From Pseudomonas sp. KU26590 (lineage in GTDB: Bacteria; Pseudomonadota; Gammaproteobacteria; Pseudomonadales; Pseudomonadaceae), in NCBI RefSeq assembly GCF_026153515.1, contig NZ_CP110644.1, positions 5,087,501 through 5,151,500 of the forward strand: a DNA stretch of 64,000 bases, given 5' to 3'. Every line of letters starts with the position of its first letter. Positions within the stretch are counted from its first letter, which is position 1. The notes beneath the pieces were generated by a model. It had not been told where the DNA came from and ran no database searches. It was given only the letters and a program-made list of their open reading frames with translations. Position numbers and translations under genes: made by a program. This document shows, piece by piece, positions 9,838-18,988 of the stretch.

Positions 9838-11856
9838 ATGACCACCACTGACCACACCGAGATCGCCGAGATTGTCCACGCCCACGCCCAGATCGATTGG
9901 GACGAACAGGGCAATCCGCATTCGCGGGTGTTCTCCGACGTTTATTTCTCGACCGAATCGGGCCTGGATGAAACCCGCCATGTGTTCCTGATCCAGAACG
10001 AGCTGCCTGAGCGCTTTGCTGCTTTACCGGCGGGCGGGCGGCTGGTGATCGGCGAAACCGGTTTTGGTACCGGGCTGAATTTCCTGTGTGCCTGGCAGCT
10101 GTTCAACTCCCGCGCAGTGGCAGACGCCCGCCTGCATTTCGTCAGCGTCGAAAAATACCCGCTGAGCCGTGCAGATCTGGAGCGCGCGCTGAATTTGTGG
10201 CCCGAGCTCAAGGAGCAGGCGGATCACTTGCTGGGCCAATATGTGGCGGTGCATCAGGGCTTCCAGCGGTTGGTGTTCGATGGCGGCCGCGTCACGCTGA
10301 CCCTGCTGATCGGCGACGCGCTGGACATGCTGCCGCAACTGGACGGGCAGATCGACGCGTGGTTTCTCGACGGTTTCGCGCCCGCGAAAAACCCGGAAAT
10401 GTGGACGCCCGAGCTGTTCGCCGAGCTGGCCCGGCTGGCGGCACCGGGCTCGACCATCGGCACGTTTACCAGCACCGGCTGGGTGCGCAGGGCACTGAAC
10501 GCAGCCGGTTTCAAAATGAAGCGCGTGCCGGGGATCGGGCATAAGTGGGAAGTGCTTAAAGGCCGCTTCATCGGCTGGCCTGAAGACGTGCCAACGCCAC
10601 CGCGCGCCAAGCCTTGGTTTGCCCGGCCCCGTTTACTGCCCCGTTCACTTGACACCCCTCGCACAGCATTGGTGATTGGCGCCGGGCTGGCGGGGTGCGC
10701 CACGGCGGCGAGCCTGGCAGCGCGCGGCTGGCACGTCAGTCTGCTGGACCGCCATGGGGGTCTGGCGCAAGAAGCATCGGGCAATCCACAAGGGGTGCTC
10801 TACCTGAAGCTGTCGGCCCATGGCACTGCGTTGTCGCAGCTGGTCCTGAGCGGATTCGGCCACACCCGACGTCTGCTGGAGCGCCTGCAGCGGGGCATCG
10901 ACTGGGACGACTGCGGTGTGCTGCAACTGGCTTTCGATGAGAAAGAGCAGGCGCGCCAGGCGCAACTGGCTTCGGCGTTCCCCGACGATCTGCTGCATGT
11001 GCTGGACCGGGCTGACGCCGAGTCGCAGGCCGGTGTCATGTTGAAGAGCGGCGGCTTGTTTTACCCACAGGGCGGTTGGGTGCATCCGCCAGCGCTGTGT
11101 CGCGATCAGGCAAGCGCAAGCCACATTCAGCTGCTGCCCCACAATGATGTGGTCGAGCTGCGGCGCAACGGCGCGCTGTGGCAGGCGTGGGATGGCAAGC
11201 GTCTGTTGGCCTCTGCTCCAGTCGTGGTGCTGGCGGGCGCAGCCGAGATCAAACACTTTCCCGCCAGCGCGGACCTGCCGCTCAAGCGTATTCGAGGGCA
11301 GATCACCCGACTGGCTGAAACCCCCGAAAGCCAGGGCTTGGCCACTGTCGTGTGCGCCGAGGGTTACGTGGCGCCCGCACGCAACGGCGAACACACGCTG
11401 GGCGCAAGCTTCGCCTTCAACAGTGATGACCTGACGCCGAGCACGGCTGAGCATCTGGGCAATCTCGAACTGCTGCGGGAAATCTCCGAAGACTTGACCG
11501 AGCGGCTGAACGCCAACGTCTTGCCCGCCGATGACCTCCAAGGTCGCGCCGCATTTCGCTGCACCAGCCCGGATTACCTGCCCATCGTCGGGCCGCTCGC
11601 GGATCGAGCGGCGTTTGTTGAGGCGTACGCCTTGCTGCGCAAAGACGCGCGCCAGACGCCGGATACCGAGTGCCCATGGCTCGACGGCTTGTACGTCAAC
11701 AGCGGTCATGGCTCTCGCGGTCTGATCACGGCGCCGCTGTCCGGTGAACTGATCGCCGCCTGGCTGGATGACGAACCCTTGCCACTTCCGCGAAGCGTGG
11801 CCGAGGCCTGTCACCCCAACCGGTTCGCGCTGCGCGGGTTGATTCGCGGAAAGTAG
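9838..11856 (+). CDS. mnmC: Bifunctional tRNA mnm5s2U34 enzyme MnmC
   Basis: MnmC completes 5-methylaminomethyl-2-thiouridine at the wobble base of several tRNAs. The N-terminal third is a SAM-dependent methyltransferase (GETGFGTGLNFL near residue 65, DAWFLDGFAPAKNPEMW near 178). The C-terminal part is an FAD oxidoreductase (VIGAGLAGCATAASLAARGW near residue 278, and NSGHGSRGL near the end) that removes the carboxymethyl group. The 672-residue length matches the fused gammaproteobacterial form. It is divergent from the NEL gene, with 136 bases between the starts. Confidence 0.96.
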   Translation: MTTTDHTEIAEIVHAHAQIDWDEQGNPHSRVFSDVYFSTESGLDETRHVFLIQNELPERFAALPAGGRLVIGETGFGTGLNFLCAWQLFNSRAVADARLHFVSVEKYPLSRADLERALNLWPELKEQADHLLGQYVAVHQGFQRLVFDGGRVTLTLLIGDALDMLPQLDGQIDAWFLDGFAPAKNPEMWTPELFAELARLAAPGSTIGTFTSTGWVRRALNAAGFKMKRVPGIGHKWEVLKGRFIGWPEDVPTPPRAKPWFARPRLLPRSLDTPRTALVIGAGLAGCATAASLAARGWHVSLLDRHGGLAQEASGNPQGVLYLKLSAHGTALSQLVLSGFGHTRRLLERLQRGIDWDDCGVLQLAFDEKEQARQAQLASAFPDDLLHVLDRADAESQAGVMLKSGGLFYPQGGWVHPPALCRDQASASHIQLLPHNDVVELRRNGALWQAWDGKRLLASAPVVVLAGAAEIKHFPASADLPLKRIRGQITRLAETPESQGLATVVCAEGYVAPARNGEHTLGASFAFNSDDLTPSTAEHLGNLELLREISEDLTERLNANVLPADDLQGRAAFRCTSPDYLPIVGPLADRAAFVEAYALLRKDARQTPDTECPWLDGLYVNSGHGSRGLITAPLSGELIAAWLDDEPLPLPRSVAEACHPNRFALRGLIRGK

Positions 11857-11999
11857 AAAAGCCTGCGGCACCGGATGTCCAGCCGCGGGTCGCCGCCATC
11901 CGACGCAACTTCTTCGCCCTTGGGAAGATCAACTGTCTCGCCAGCTACATCGGCTCCGGCCAAACCGTTATCCTCCAGCCCATCCCTCCATTCAGGTGC

Positions 12000-12674
12000 G
12001 TGTCGATGCTGCAAGTCCAGGGTGTGTTCAAGAGCTATGCCACGGCCCAGGGCCCATTGGCCGTTTTGCGTGGCGCAGACCTGCAACTGGATCAGGGCGG
12101 CAGTCTGGCGCTGATGGGTGAGTCAGGCAGCGGCAAGAGCACCTTATTGCATCTGGTGGCCGGGCTGGACCACGTGGACAAGGGCAGCATCGAGGTCGCG
12201 GGGCAGCGTCTCGATCAGATGAATGAGGCGCAACTGGCTAATTGGCGGCGCACGGAAGTCGGTCTGGTGTTTCAGCAGTTCAACCTCATCGGCAGCCTGA
12301 AGGTCGAAGACAACCTGGCGTTCCAGGCACGTCTGGCCGGGCGCTATCAACCTGAATGGCAGGCCGAACTGACTGAACGGCTGGGCCTGGACGCCCTGCT
12401 CAAGCGCTACCCCGAACAACTGTCGGGCGGCCAGCAGCAGCGCGTTGCAATTGGCCGGGCCCTCGCCTCGCGCCCAGCCCTGCTGCTGGCCGACGAACCT
12501 ACGGGTAACCTCGACGAAGCCACCAGCGATGAAGTGCTGCAACTGCTGCTGGACCTTCTGGCCGACAGTACTACCAGTCTGTTGATGGTGACCCACAGCC
12601 CGCGAGTGGCTGCGCGATTGCAGCGTCAGGCCGTGTTGCATCTGGGTCGTCTGGTCAGCGAAGGCGAACGTTGA
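12000..12674 (+). CDS. ABC exporter ATP-binding protein (LolD/MacB type)
   Basis: The 224-residue ATPase has Walker A GESGSGKST, a Q-loop at VFQQFNLI, signature LSGGQQQR, Walker B LLLADEPTGNLD and the switch His in VTHS. The DEPTGNLD form is typical of LolD/MacB/FtsE ATPases that power FtsX-type permeases, which fits the next gene starting two bases after this one ends. An alternative ATG two codons downstream at 12006 is also possible. With the permease and the AttH-like lipoprotein it forms a three-gene unit. Confidence 0.9.
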   Translation: MSMLQVQGVFKSYATAQGPLAVLRGADLQLDQGGSLALMGESGSGKSTLLHLVAGLDHVDKGSIEVAGQRLDQMNEAQLANWRRTEVGLVFQQFNLIGSLKVEDNLAFQARLAGRYQPEWQAELTERLGLDALLKRYPEQLSGGQQQRVAIGRALASRPALLLADEPTGNLDEATSDEVLQLLLDLLADSTTSLLMVTHSPRVAARLQRQAVLHLGRLVSEGER

Positions 12675-12675
12675 G

Positions 12676-15156
12676 ATGCCCGTCTTTTACTGGACTTTGA
12701 AAGCGCTGCTGAGCCACTGGCGGCGCCATCCCGTGCAGTTTTTCAGCGTCCTGACCGGCTTGTGGCTGGCAACCAGCCTGCTGACCGGCGTGCAGGCGCT
12801 GAACAGCCAGGCACGCGAAAGCTACGCCAAGGCCAGTCAGATGATCGGCGGCGAGCCGCAGAAGATTCTGGTCTCGCCCAACGGCGCCAACTTTTCCCAG
12901 GATCTGTTCGTGACGCTGCGCCGGGCCGGATGGCCGGTATCACCCGCACTGCGCGGGCGCGTCACCCTCAAGGAAGCGCCGGAGCAGCGTCTCACCGTAC
13001 TTGGTATCGAGCCGGTCTCGCTGCCGGTTAACACTGCGCTGGCCGGCCAATCGCTGGACACGGCGCAGATCGTCGACTTCTTCACGCCTCCCGGCACCAC
13101 CTGGATTTCCCCGCAGACCCTCGCAGCCCTCGGCCTGCATGAAGGCCAGCAGCCGGTCATCGACTCCGACAAAGTACTGCCGCCGTTGCGTGCGAAAACC
13201 GATATGGCGCCGGGCGTGCTGCTCATGGACATCGGTTTCGCCCAGCAACTGCTCAACCAGCCGAATCAGATCTCGCGGCTGGTGCTGCCCAAGGATTTCG
13301 CCGACAACGCCCCCGCCCTGCCGGCCGAGCTGAACGGCGAACTGGTGCTGCGCAAGAGTGGCGAAGACAACGACCTGGGCAGGCTGACCGAGAGTTTCCA
13401 CCTGAACCTCGACGCGCTGGGCTTCCTGTCATTCGTGGTCGGTCTTTTCATCGTCCATGCGGCCATTGGCCTCGCGCTGGAACAGCGTCGCGGGCTGCTG
13501 CGCAATCTGCGCGCCTGCGGGGTCAGCGCACGCGGGTTGATGGTGAGTCTGGTTGTCGAGCTCGGCGTGCTGGCCTTGCTCGGCGGTATCGCCGGTGTCA
13601 TCAGTGGTTACTGGCTGGCGAGCGCGCTGTTGCCCGATGTCGCGGCGAGCTTGCGTGGGCTGTACGGCGCTGAAGTCGCCGGGCACCTGAACCTGAGCGT
13701 CTGGTGGTGGCTGAGCGGTCTGGGCGTCAGCCTGCTGGGTGCGTTTCTTGCGGGGGCCAGCAGCCTGTTACGCGCCGCGCGCTTGCCTTTGCTGGCGCTG
13801 GCCAACGCGCAGGCGTGGCACGAAACCCACGCCAGATGGCTGCGACGCCAGGGCTGGGTCGCAGGGATTTCAGCGCTGATCGCGGTATTGGCCGGGCTGT
13901 TTGGCGACAGCCTGGCGCTGGGCTTCGTGTTGATGGCGAGTCTGTTGTTGAGCGCGGCGCTGGGCCTGCCAGTGCTGCTTAATCTGCTGCTCGACGCACT
14001 GTTGGGCAGGAGCCGTTCGGTGCTGGGTCAGTGGTTTCTCGCTGACTGCCGCCAGCAATTACCGGCCCTGAGCCTGGCGCTGATGGCCTTGCTACTGGCG
14101 ATGGCGGCGAACATCGGCGCGGGCAGCATGACGTCGGGTTTCCGCCAGACGTTCACCCACTGGCTGGAGCAACGCCTCAGCGCCGAGCTGTACATCAATC
14201 CGCAGAACCCCGCCCAGGCTGCGCCGTTGCAGCAGTGGTTAAGCCAGCAACCGCTGACGTCGGCGGTGCTGCCCAACTGGCAGGTTTCGCTGCAACTGCA
14301 TGGCTGGCCGGCGGAGCTTTATGGCGTGATCGATCACCCGCACTACCGCCAGCACTGGCCGCTGCTGGAGTCGGCGAGCGGTGATGCCTGGCAGCAACTG
14401 GCGCAGGAAGACACGCTGATGCTCAGCGAACAACTGGCCCGCCGTCTGGACGTCAGCGTTGGCGATGAAGTGAAACTGCCCGCCCCGGACGGGCCGTGGC
14501 CGCTGCGCGTCGTTGGCATTTATGCCGATTACGGCAATCCCAAGGGCCACATACTGGTGAACGCCGACCATCTGCTCAAGCACTGGCCGCAGCTCACACC
14601 CAACCGCTTTAACCTGCGCATCGATCCCCACGCCATCCCGCAACTGCTGCGCGTGCTGCACAACAAATTCACCATCGACGACAACCGAATCGTCGATCAG
14701 ATTCAGCTCAAGGCCTGGTCGCAACAGGTCTTCGAACGCACCTTCGCCGCCACCGCCGCGTTGAACAGCCTGACGTTGATGGTGGCTGGCGTCGCGCTGT
14801 TCATCAGCCTGCTGACCCAGAGCCAAAGTCGCCTCGCGCAACTGGCGCCGTTGTGGGCGCTGGGCGTGACCCGGCGACAATTGATGCTGCTCAATCTGGC
14901 GCAGACCTGGCTGCTGGCAGTGCTCACGCTGGTGCTGGCAATTCCGCTGGGGCTGTTGCTGGCCTGGTGTCTGGACGCCGTGATCAACGTGCAAGCGTTC
15001 GGATGGCGCCTGCCGTTGCAAGTTTTCCCCATGCAGCTGGTGCGCCTGACGTTGCTGGCCATGCTCGCCACCCTGCTGGCCTCGGCATGGCCGCTCTACC
15101 GTCTGTACCGCACCCGCCCCGCTGATTTGCTGAGGACTTTCGCCAATGAAGGTTAA
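12676..15156 (+). CDS. FtsX-like ABC transporter permease
   Basis: This 826-residue inner-membrane protein has an N-terminal TM segment, a large periplasmic region, a block of membrane helices around residues 245-460, a second periplasmic domain (~480-680) and C-terminal helices (TLMVAGVALFISLL, WLLAVLTLVLAIPLGLLLAW). Two FtsX units in one chain is the arrangement seen with MacB/LolCE-related exporters and AttF-like permeases. It starts two bases after the ATPase gene and overlaps the lipoprotein gene by 11 bases, so the three are probably translationally coupled. The substrate is unknown; lipoprotein or lipid handling is a reasonable guess from the family. Confidence 0.9.
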   Translation: MPVFYWTLKALLSHWRRHPVQFFSVLTGLWLATSLLTGVQALNSQARESYAKASQMIGGEPQKILVSPNGANFSQDLFVTLRRAGWPVSPALRGRVTLKEAPEQRLTVLGIEPVSLPVNTALAGQSLDTAQIVDFFTPPGTTWISPQTLAALGLHEGQQPVIDSDKVLPPLRAKTDMAPGVLLMDIGFAQQLLNQPNQISRLVLPKDFADNAPALPAELNGELVLRKSGEDNDLGRLTESFHLNLDALGFLSFVVGLFIVHAAIGLALEQRRGLLRNLRACGVSARGLMVSLVVELGVLALLGGIAGVISGYWLASALLPDVAASLRGLYGAEVAGHLNLSVWWWLSGLGVSLLGAFLAGASSLLRAARLPLLALANAQAWHETHARWLRRQGWVAGISALIAVLAGLFGDSLALGFVLMASLLLSAALGLPVLLNLLLDALLGRSRSVLGQWFLADCRQQLPALSLALMALLLAMAANIGAGSMTSGFRQTFTHWLEQRLSAELYINPQNPAQAAPLQQWLSQQPLTSAVLPNWQVSLQLHGWPAELYGVIDHPHYRQHWPLLESASGDAWQQLAQEDTLMLSEQLARRLDVSVGDEVKLPAPDGPWPLRVVGIYADYGNPKGHILVNADHLLKHWPQLTPNRFNLRIDPHAIPQLLRVLHNKFTIDDNRIVDQIQLKAWSQQVFERTFAATAALNSLTLMVAGVALFISLLTQSQSRLAQLAPLWALGVTRRQLMLLNLAQTWLLAVLTLVLAIPLGLLLAWCLDAVINVQAFGWRLPLQVFPMQLVRLTLLAMLATLLASAWPLYRLYRTRPADLLRTFANEG

Positions 15157-16264
15157 AGCCCTGCCCCTGGTCATTGTTCGCCTGCAGATCCTCGTCCTGC
15201 TGCTGTTCGGCCTGATGCTGAGTGGCTGCGACGACAAGCCCGAGGAAGAAAAAGGCTTCGCAGGCCTTGCCGACGACGCCTCGAGTTACGCCCAGGTAAC
15301 GCCGGACAAGCGCTTCGTGTTTCCCGATGACCACGGCCCCCACGATGATTTCCGTATCGAGTGGTGGTACGTCACCGCCAACCTCAAGGATGCCGAGGGC
15401 CAGTCATTCGGCGTGCAATGGACGCTGTTTCGCAACGCCCTGCCCCGCGCGAAGGGGCTGCAAGGCGATGGGTCTGGCTGGAGCAACCGCAATCTGTGGA
15501 TGGGCCACGCGGCGGTGACGTCCCGGGACGACCACTTCGCAGCGGAACGCTATGCCCGTGGCGGCGTGCAGCAGGCCGGCGTGACACTGGCGCCGTTCGC
15601 AGCCTGGATCGATGACTGGTCCTTCACCAGCCAGTCTGCCAACGACGATCCGCTGGCGGACATGCAGCTGCAGGCCAGCGGGCCGCAGTTCAACTATCGC
15701 CTGCACCTGAAAGCCACGAAGCCGCTGGTGTTGCAAGGCAAACAGGGCTTCAGCCAGAAGTCCGAGCAGGGTCAGGCGTCGTATTACTACAGCCAGCCCT
15801 TCTTCGAGGCGGACGGCAGCGTTGAAATCGACGGCAAAACCTATCAAGTGTCCGGGCCCGCGTGGCTGGATCGGGAGTGGAGCAGCCAGCCGCTCACGGA
15901 TAATCAGACGGGCTGGGACTGGTTCTCGCTGCACTTGGGGGATGGCGCCGAGGTGATGCTCTATCGCATGCGGCAAAAGGACGGCGAGCCGTACCTGACC
16001 GGGACCTGGATCAATGCAGACGGCAGCACCGAGCAACTGGCGGCGAAGGACATCGAACTGGTGCCGGAGGACACCACTGACGTTGACGGCCGCGACATGC
16101 CCACACGCTGGTCGGTCAAAATCCCTTCGAAGACCGTGGACATCGCTGTCGAAGCGCTGAATCCACAGGCGTGGATGAACTTGCAGATCCCCTATTGGGA
16201 GGGACCGGTCACCCTGAGTGGCAGCCACGAGGGCGTGGGGTATCTGGAGATGACGGGCTACTGA
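15146..16264 (+). CDS. AttH/CrtC-like lipocalin-fold lipoprotein
   Basis: The 372-residue product starts with a hydrophobic signal ending in the lipobox LSGC, so it should be lipid-modified at Cys. The mature part has the AttH/carotenoid 1,2-hydratase-type signatures DFRIEWWYVTANL, WLDREWSSQPL and WDWFSLHLGDG. Despite the CrtC similarity no carotenoid genes are present, and in this context the protein is better read as the periplasmic partner of the ABC exporter, as in att-type clusters. Its start lies inside the end of the permease gene. The residue at +2 after the Cys is Asp (CDD), which usually favours inner-membrane retention. Confidence 0.85.
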   Translation: MKVKALPLVIVRLQILVLLLFGLMLSGCDDKPEEEKGFAGLADDASSYAQVTPDKRFVFPDDHGPHDDFRIEWWYVTANLKDAEGQSFGVQWTLFRNALPRAKGLQGDGSGWSNRNLWMGHAAVTSRDDHFAAERYARGGVQQAGVTLAPFAAWIDDWSFTSQSANDDPLADMQLQASGPQFNYRLHLKATKPLVLQGKQGFSQKSEQGQASYYYSQPFFEADGSVEIDGKTYQVSGPAWLDREWSSQPLTDNQTGWDWFSLHLGDGAEVMLYRMRQKDGEPYLTGTWINADGSTEQLAAKDIELVPEDTTDVDGRDMPTRWSVKIPSKTVDIAVEALNPQAWMNLQIPYWEGPVTLSGSHEGVGYLEMTGY

Positions 16265-16468
16265 GGGGTGGGACATCCAGGGTTATCTCGGTGACCGCTC
16301 TACCACGTCGCCCATGCACGGCTCACTGTCTCCCGAAAAGTCGCCGCGACCGACCATAAAAATCCTCTCAAGTTTCCTTGTGACTGCCGATAAATGAAGA
16401 ATCGGAGCGAAACAAACACTTAAACCCATCAGGCCAGGACGCCTGCTTCAATAGCGTCTGGAGCCTAT

Positions 16469-16696
16469 ATGTCTACTCTTAGCTTGAAAGATATGCAGCT
16501 GGATCTCGAACACTCTGCTGCTTACTTTGACTCTCTGTCGCAATTTCTCGAGGGTCACGCCGTTTATTTGAAGGCTCAAAAAGTTGTGTGTCGACAAGAG
16601 GACCTGAACCTCCTCGAGAGTCACGCCGGCGGCCTGGCAGTGTCGGTGAGCTACATCAAAACCGCTGCTTTACGGATCGCCAACCGCGCCCGCTAG
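16469..16696 (+). CDS. Small hypothetical protein (75 aa)
   Basis: A TGGAG ribosome-binding site sits at good spacing before this ATG, and the frame is compositionally different from its neighbours (more AT at the 5' end). The product is mostly helical in appearance, with no signal peptide and a basic C-terminus (RIANRAR). I do not recognise the family. It lies alone between the exporter unit and the NAGGN cluster. A hairpin with arms AACCGCGC and GCGCGGTT overlaps its 3' end. Confidence 0.55.
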   Translation: MSTLSLKDMQLDLEHSAAYFDSLSQFLEGHAVYLKAQKVVCRQEDLNLLESHAGGLAVSVSYIKTAALRIANRAR

Positions 16697-17212
16697 CTCG
16701 GCCGAGATGCGCGGTTGCGGTGCGTTATGCTCCCCCGCGAATTTTGAAAACCCCAGCGAATAGCCCCCCCTTCCGGTAATCCCCCCACTGCTCCAGCAAA
16801 TATTCGGTATGGCCCGGTGGCTTGCCCGGATACGTTAGCCTCTCACGCCGCCTGCCACGGGTCTGTAATGCGTGTGAATGATGGTACCGATAGAAATCTC
16901 GCAAGGTTTTTATTGAACGTTCCACGCCTGCATGCACTCGATAAAGCTAGGCCGCTGACGGCAGCGCGCTCTGATACGTGTTCGCGCCGGATGGACGCGG
17001 GCTCACGTCAGAGCTGAACACCCGCTCCGGAACAGGGCCGAAACGTTACTGGCTGAGTGCATTGCGCAGGCTTGGGATCAGACAGCGCAGGATGTGCCAC
17101 ACGCGCCATATGTACGTAACCATGTGCCTGATGTCCGGAATGAACTCGGCATTCATCGCCGCGCAATCCCAGTAACGCCAAACACGCCGAAAACATAAAG
17201 GGTTTAGGACAG
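16697..17212. other. Gene-free stretch upstream of the NAGGN cluster
   Basis: About 500 bases hold no convincing gene. A 70-codon minus-strand frame lacks family resemblance and a ribosome-binding site. The promoter of the osmolyte operon must lie here, but I cannot place its -35 and -10 boxes with confidence. AGGAC sits just before the amidotransferase ATG. Confidence 0.5.
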
Positions 17213-18985
17213 ATGTGCGGATTAGCTGGCGAACTACGCTTTGACAACCAACCTGCGGATCTCGCCGCAGTAGAACGTATCACCCATCATCTCGCGGCTC
17301 GCGGCCCGGATGCGTGGGGGTTTCACAGCCAGGGGCCGGTTGCCCTCGGCCACCGTCGATTGAAAATCATGGACCTGTCGGACAACTCGGCGCAACCGAT
17401 GATCGACAGCCATCTGGGCCTGTCCCTGGCCTTCAACGGCGCCATCTACAACTTCCCGGAACTGCGTGCCGAGCTCGAAAGCCTTGGCTACCAGTTCCAT
17501 TCTGGCGGCGACACCGAAGTGCTGCTCAAGGGCTACCACGCCTGGGGCGCCGACATGCTGCCCAAGCTCAACGGCATGTTCGCGTTCGCCATCTGGGAGC
17601 GCGACAACAGAAGCCTGTTCATCGCCCGCGACCGCCTTGGCGTCAAGCCGCTGTATCTGTCGCGCACCGACAAGCGCCTGCGTTTCGCTTCTGCCCTGCC
17701 CGCTTTGCTGAAAGGCGGCGACATCAGCCCGATGCTCGATCCGGTGGCACTTAACCATTACCTGAACTTCCACGCCGTGGTGCCTGCACCGCGCACCCTG
17801 CTGGCCGGTGTTGAAAAACTGCCGCCGGCTTCGTGGATGCGCGTGAGTGCAGAAGGCAAGGTCGAACAGAAAGTCTGGTGGACGCTGCCCTATGGCCCGC
17901 GCGCCGACGAAGCGAATCTGACCCTCGAAGACTGGCGCGACCGTGTGCTCGACAGCACCCGCGAAGCCGTTGCCATCCGTCAACGCGCTGCGGTGGACGT
18001 TGGCGTGCTGCTGTCCGGTGGCGTTGATTCGAGCATGCTCGTCGGTCTGCTCCGTGAAGCAGGCGTGAAGGACCTGTCGACCTTCTCCATCGGCTTTCAG
18101 GATGCGGGCGGCGAACGCGGCGATGAATTCCAGTACTCGGATCTGATCGCCAAACATTACGGCACTCAGCACCACCAACTGCGTATCCAGGAAAGCGAAA
18201 TCATCGAGCAACTGCCCGCCGCCTTCCGTGCGATGAGCGAGCCGATGGTCAGCCATGACTGCATCGCGTTTTATCTGCTGTCCCGTGAAGTCGCCAAGCA
18301 CTGCAAGGTGGTGCAGAGCGGTCAGGGCGCGGACGAGCTGTTCGCCGGTTACCACTGGTACCCGCAAGTGGACGGCGCCAGCGACCCCTATGCGGCTTAT
18401 CGCGATGCGTTCTTCGACCGCAGTTACGACGAATACGCCGAGACCGTTACGCCGAAGTGGCTAACCGCGAATGACGCAGCGGGTGACTTCGTGCGCGAGC
18501 ATTTTGCGATGCCGGGTGCTGATGCGGCGGTGGACAAAGCCCTGCGACTGGACAGCACGGTCATGCTGGTGGATGACCCGGTCAAACGCGTCGACAACAT
18601 GACCATGGCCTGGGGACTCGAAGCGCGCACCCCATTCCTCGACTACCGACTGGTCGAGCTGTCGGCACGGGTTCCGGGACGCTTCAAACTGCCGGACGGC
18701 GGCAAGCAAGTGCTCAAGGAAGCGGCGCGTCTGGTGATCCCGTCGGAAGTCATTGATCGCAAAAAAGGCTATTTCCCGGTGCCGGGTCTCAAGCATCTGG
18801 AAGGCAACACGCTGAACTGGGTCCGCGATCTGCTGCTCGATCCAAGCCAGGACCGTGGCCTGTTCAACCCGGTCATGCTCGACAAACTGCTGACCGATCC
18901 GCAGGGTCAATTGACGCCACTGCGCGGCTCCAAGCTGTGGCAGCTCGCGGCGCTGAACCTGTGGCTCAGCGAACAAGGACTCTGA
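17213..18985 (+). CDS. N-acetylglutaminylglutamine amidotransferase (AsnB family)
   Basis: The 590-residue product has the class II glutamine amidotransferase N-terminus MCGLAGELRF, with catalytic Cys2 after Met removal, and an asparagine-synthetase ATP pyrophosphatase domain (VLLSGGVDSSMLVGLL near residue 268, SGQGADELFAGY near 370). AsnB-like proteins next to an ngg synthetase make the terminal amide of the osmoprotectant N-acetylglutaminylglutamine amide. The next gene begins three bases downstream, so the two are almost certainly one operon. Role assignment rests on the neighbour as much as on the family, since true asparagine synthetases look similar. Confidence 0.93.
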   Translation: MCGLAGELRFDNQPADLAAVERITHHLAARGPDAWGFHSQGPVALGHRRLKIMDLSDNSAQPMIDSHLGLSLAFNGAIYNFPELRAELESLGYQFHSGGDTEVLLKGYHAWGADMLPKLNGMFAFAIWERDNRSLFIARDRLGVKPLYLSRTDKRLRFASALPALLKGGDISPMLDPVALNHYLNFHAVVPAPRTLLAGVEKLPPASWMRVSAEGKVEQKVWWTLPYGPRADEANLTLEDWRDRVLDSTREAVAIRQRAAVDVGVLLSGGVDSSMLVGLLREAGVKDLSTFSIGFQDAGGERGDEFQYSDLIAKHYGTQHHQLRIQESEIIEQLPAAFRAMSEPMVSHDCIAFYLLSREVAKHCKVVQSGQGADELFAGYHWYPQVDGASDPYAAYRDAFFDRSYDEYAETVTPKWLTANDAAGDFVREHFAMPGADAAVDKALRLDSTVMLVDDPVKRVDNMTMAWGLEARTPFLDYRLVELSARVPGRFKLPDGGKQVLKEAARLVIPSEVIDRKKGYFPVPGLKHLEGNTLNWVRDLLLDPSQDRGLFNPVMLDKLLTDPQGQLTPLRGSKLWQLAALNLWLSEQGL

Positions 18986-18988
18986 CCG

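Noticed and set aside
16725..16937. 70-codon minus-strand frame upstream of the NAGGN cluster
   Set aside because: No ribosome-binding site, no recognisable family and a composition unlike nearby genes.
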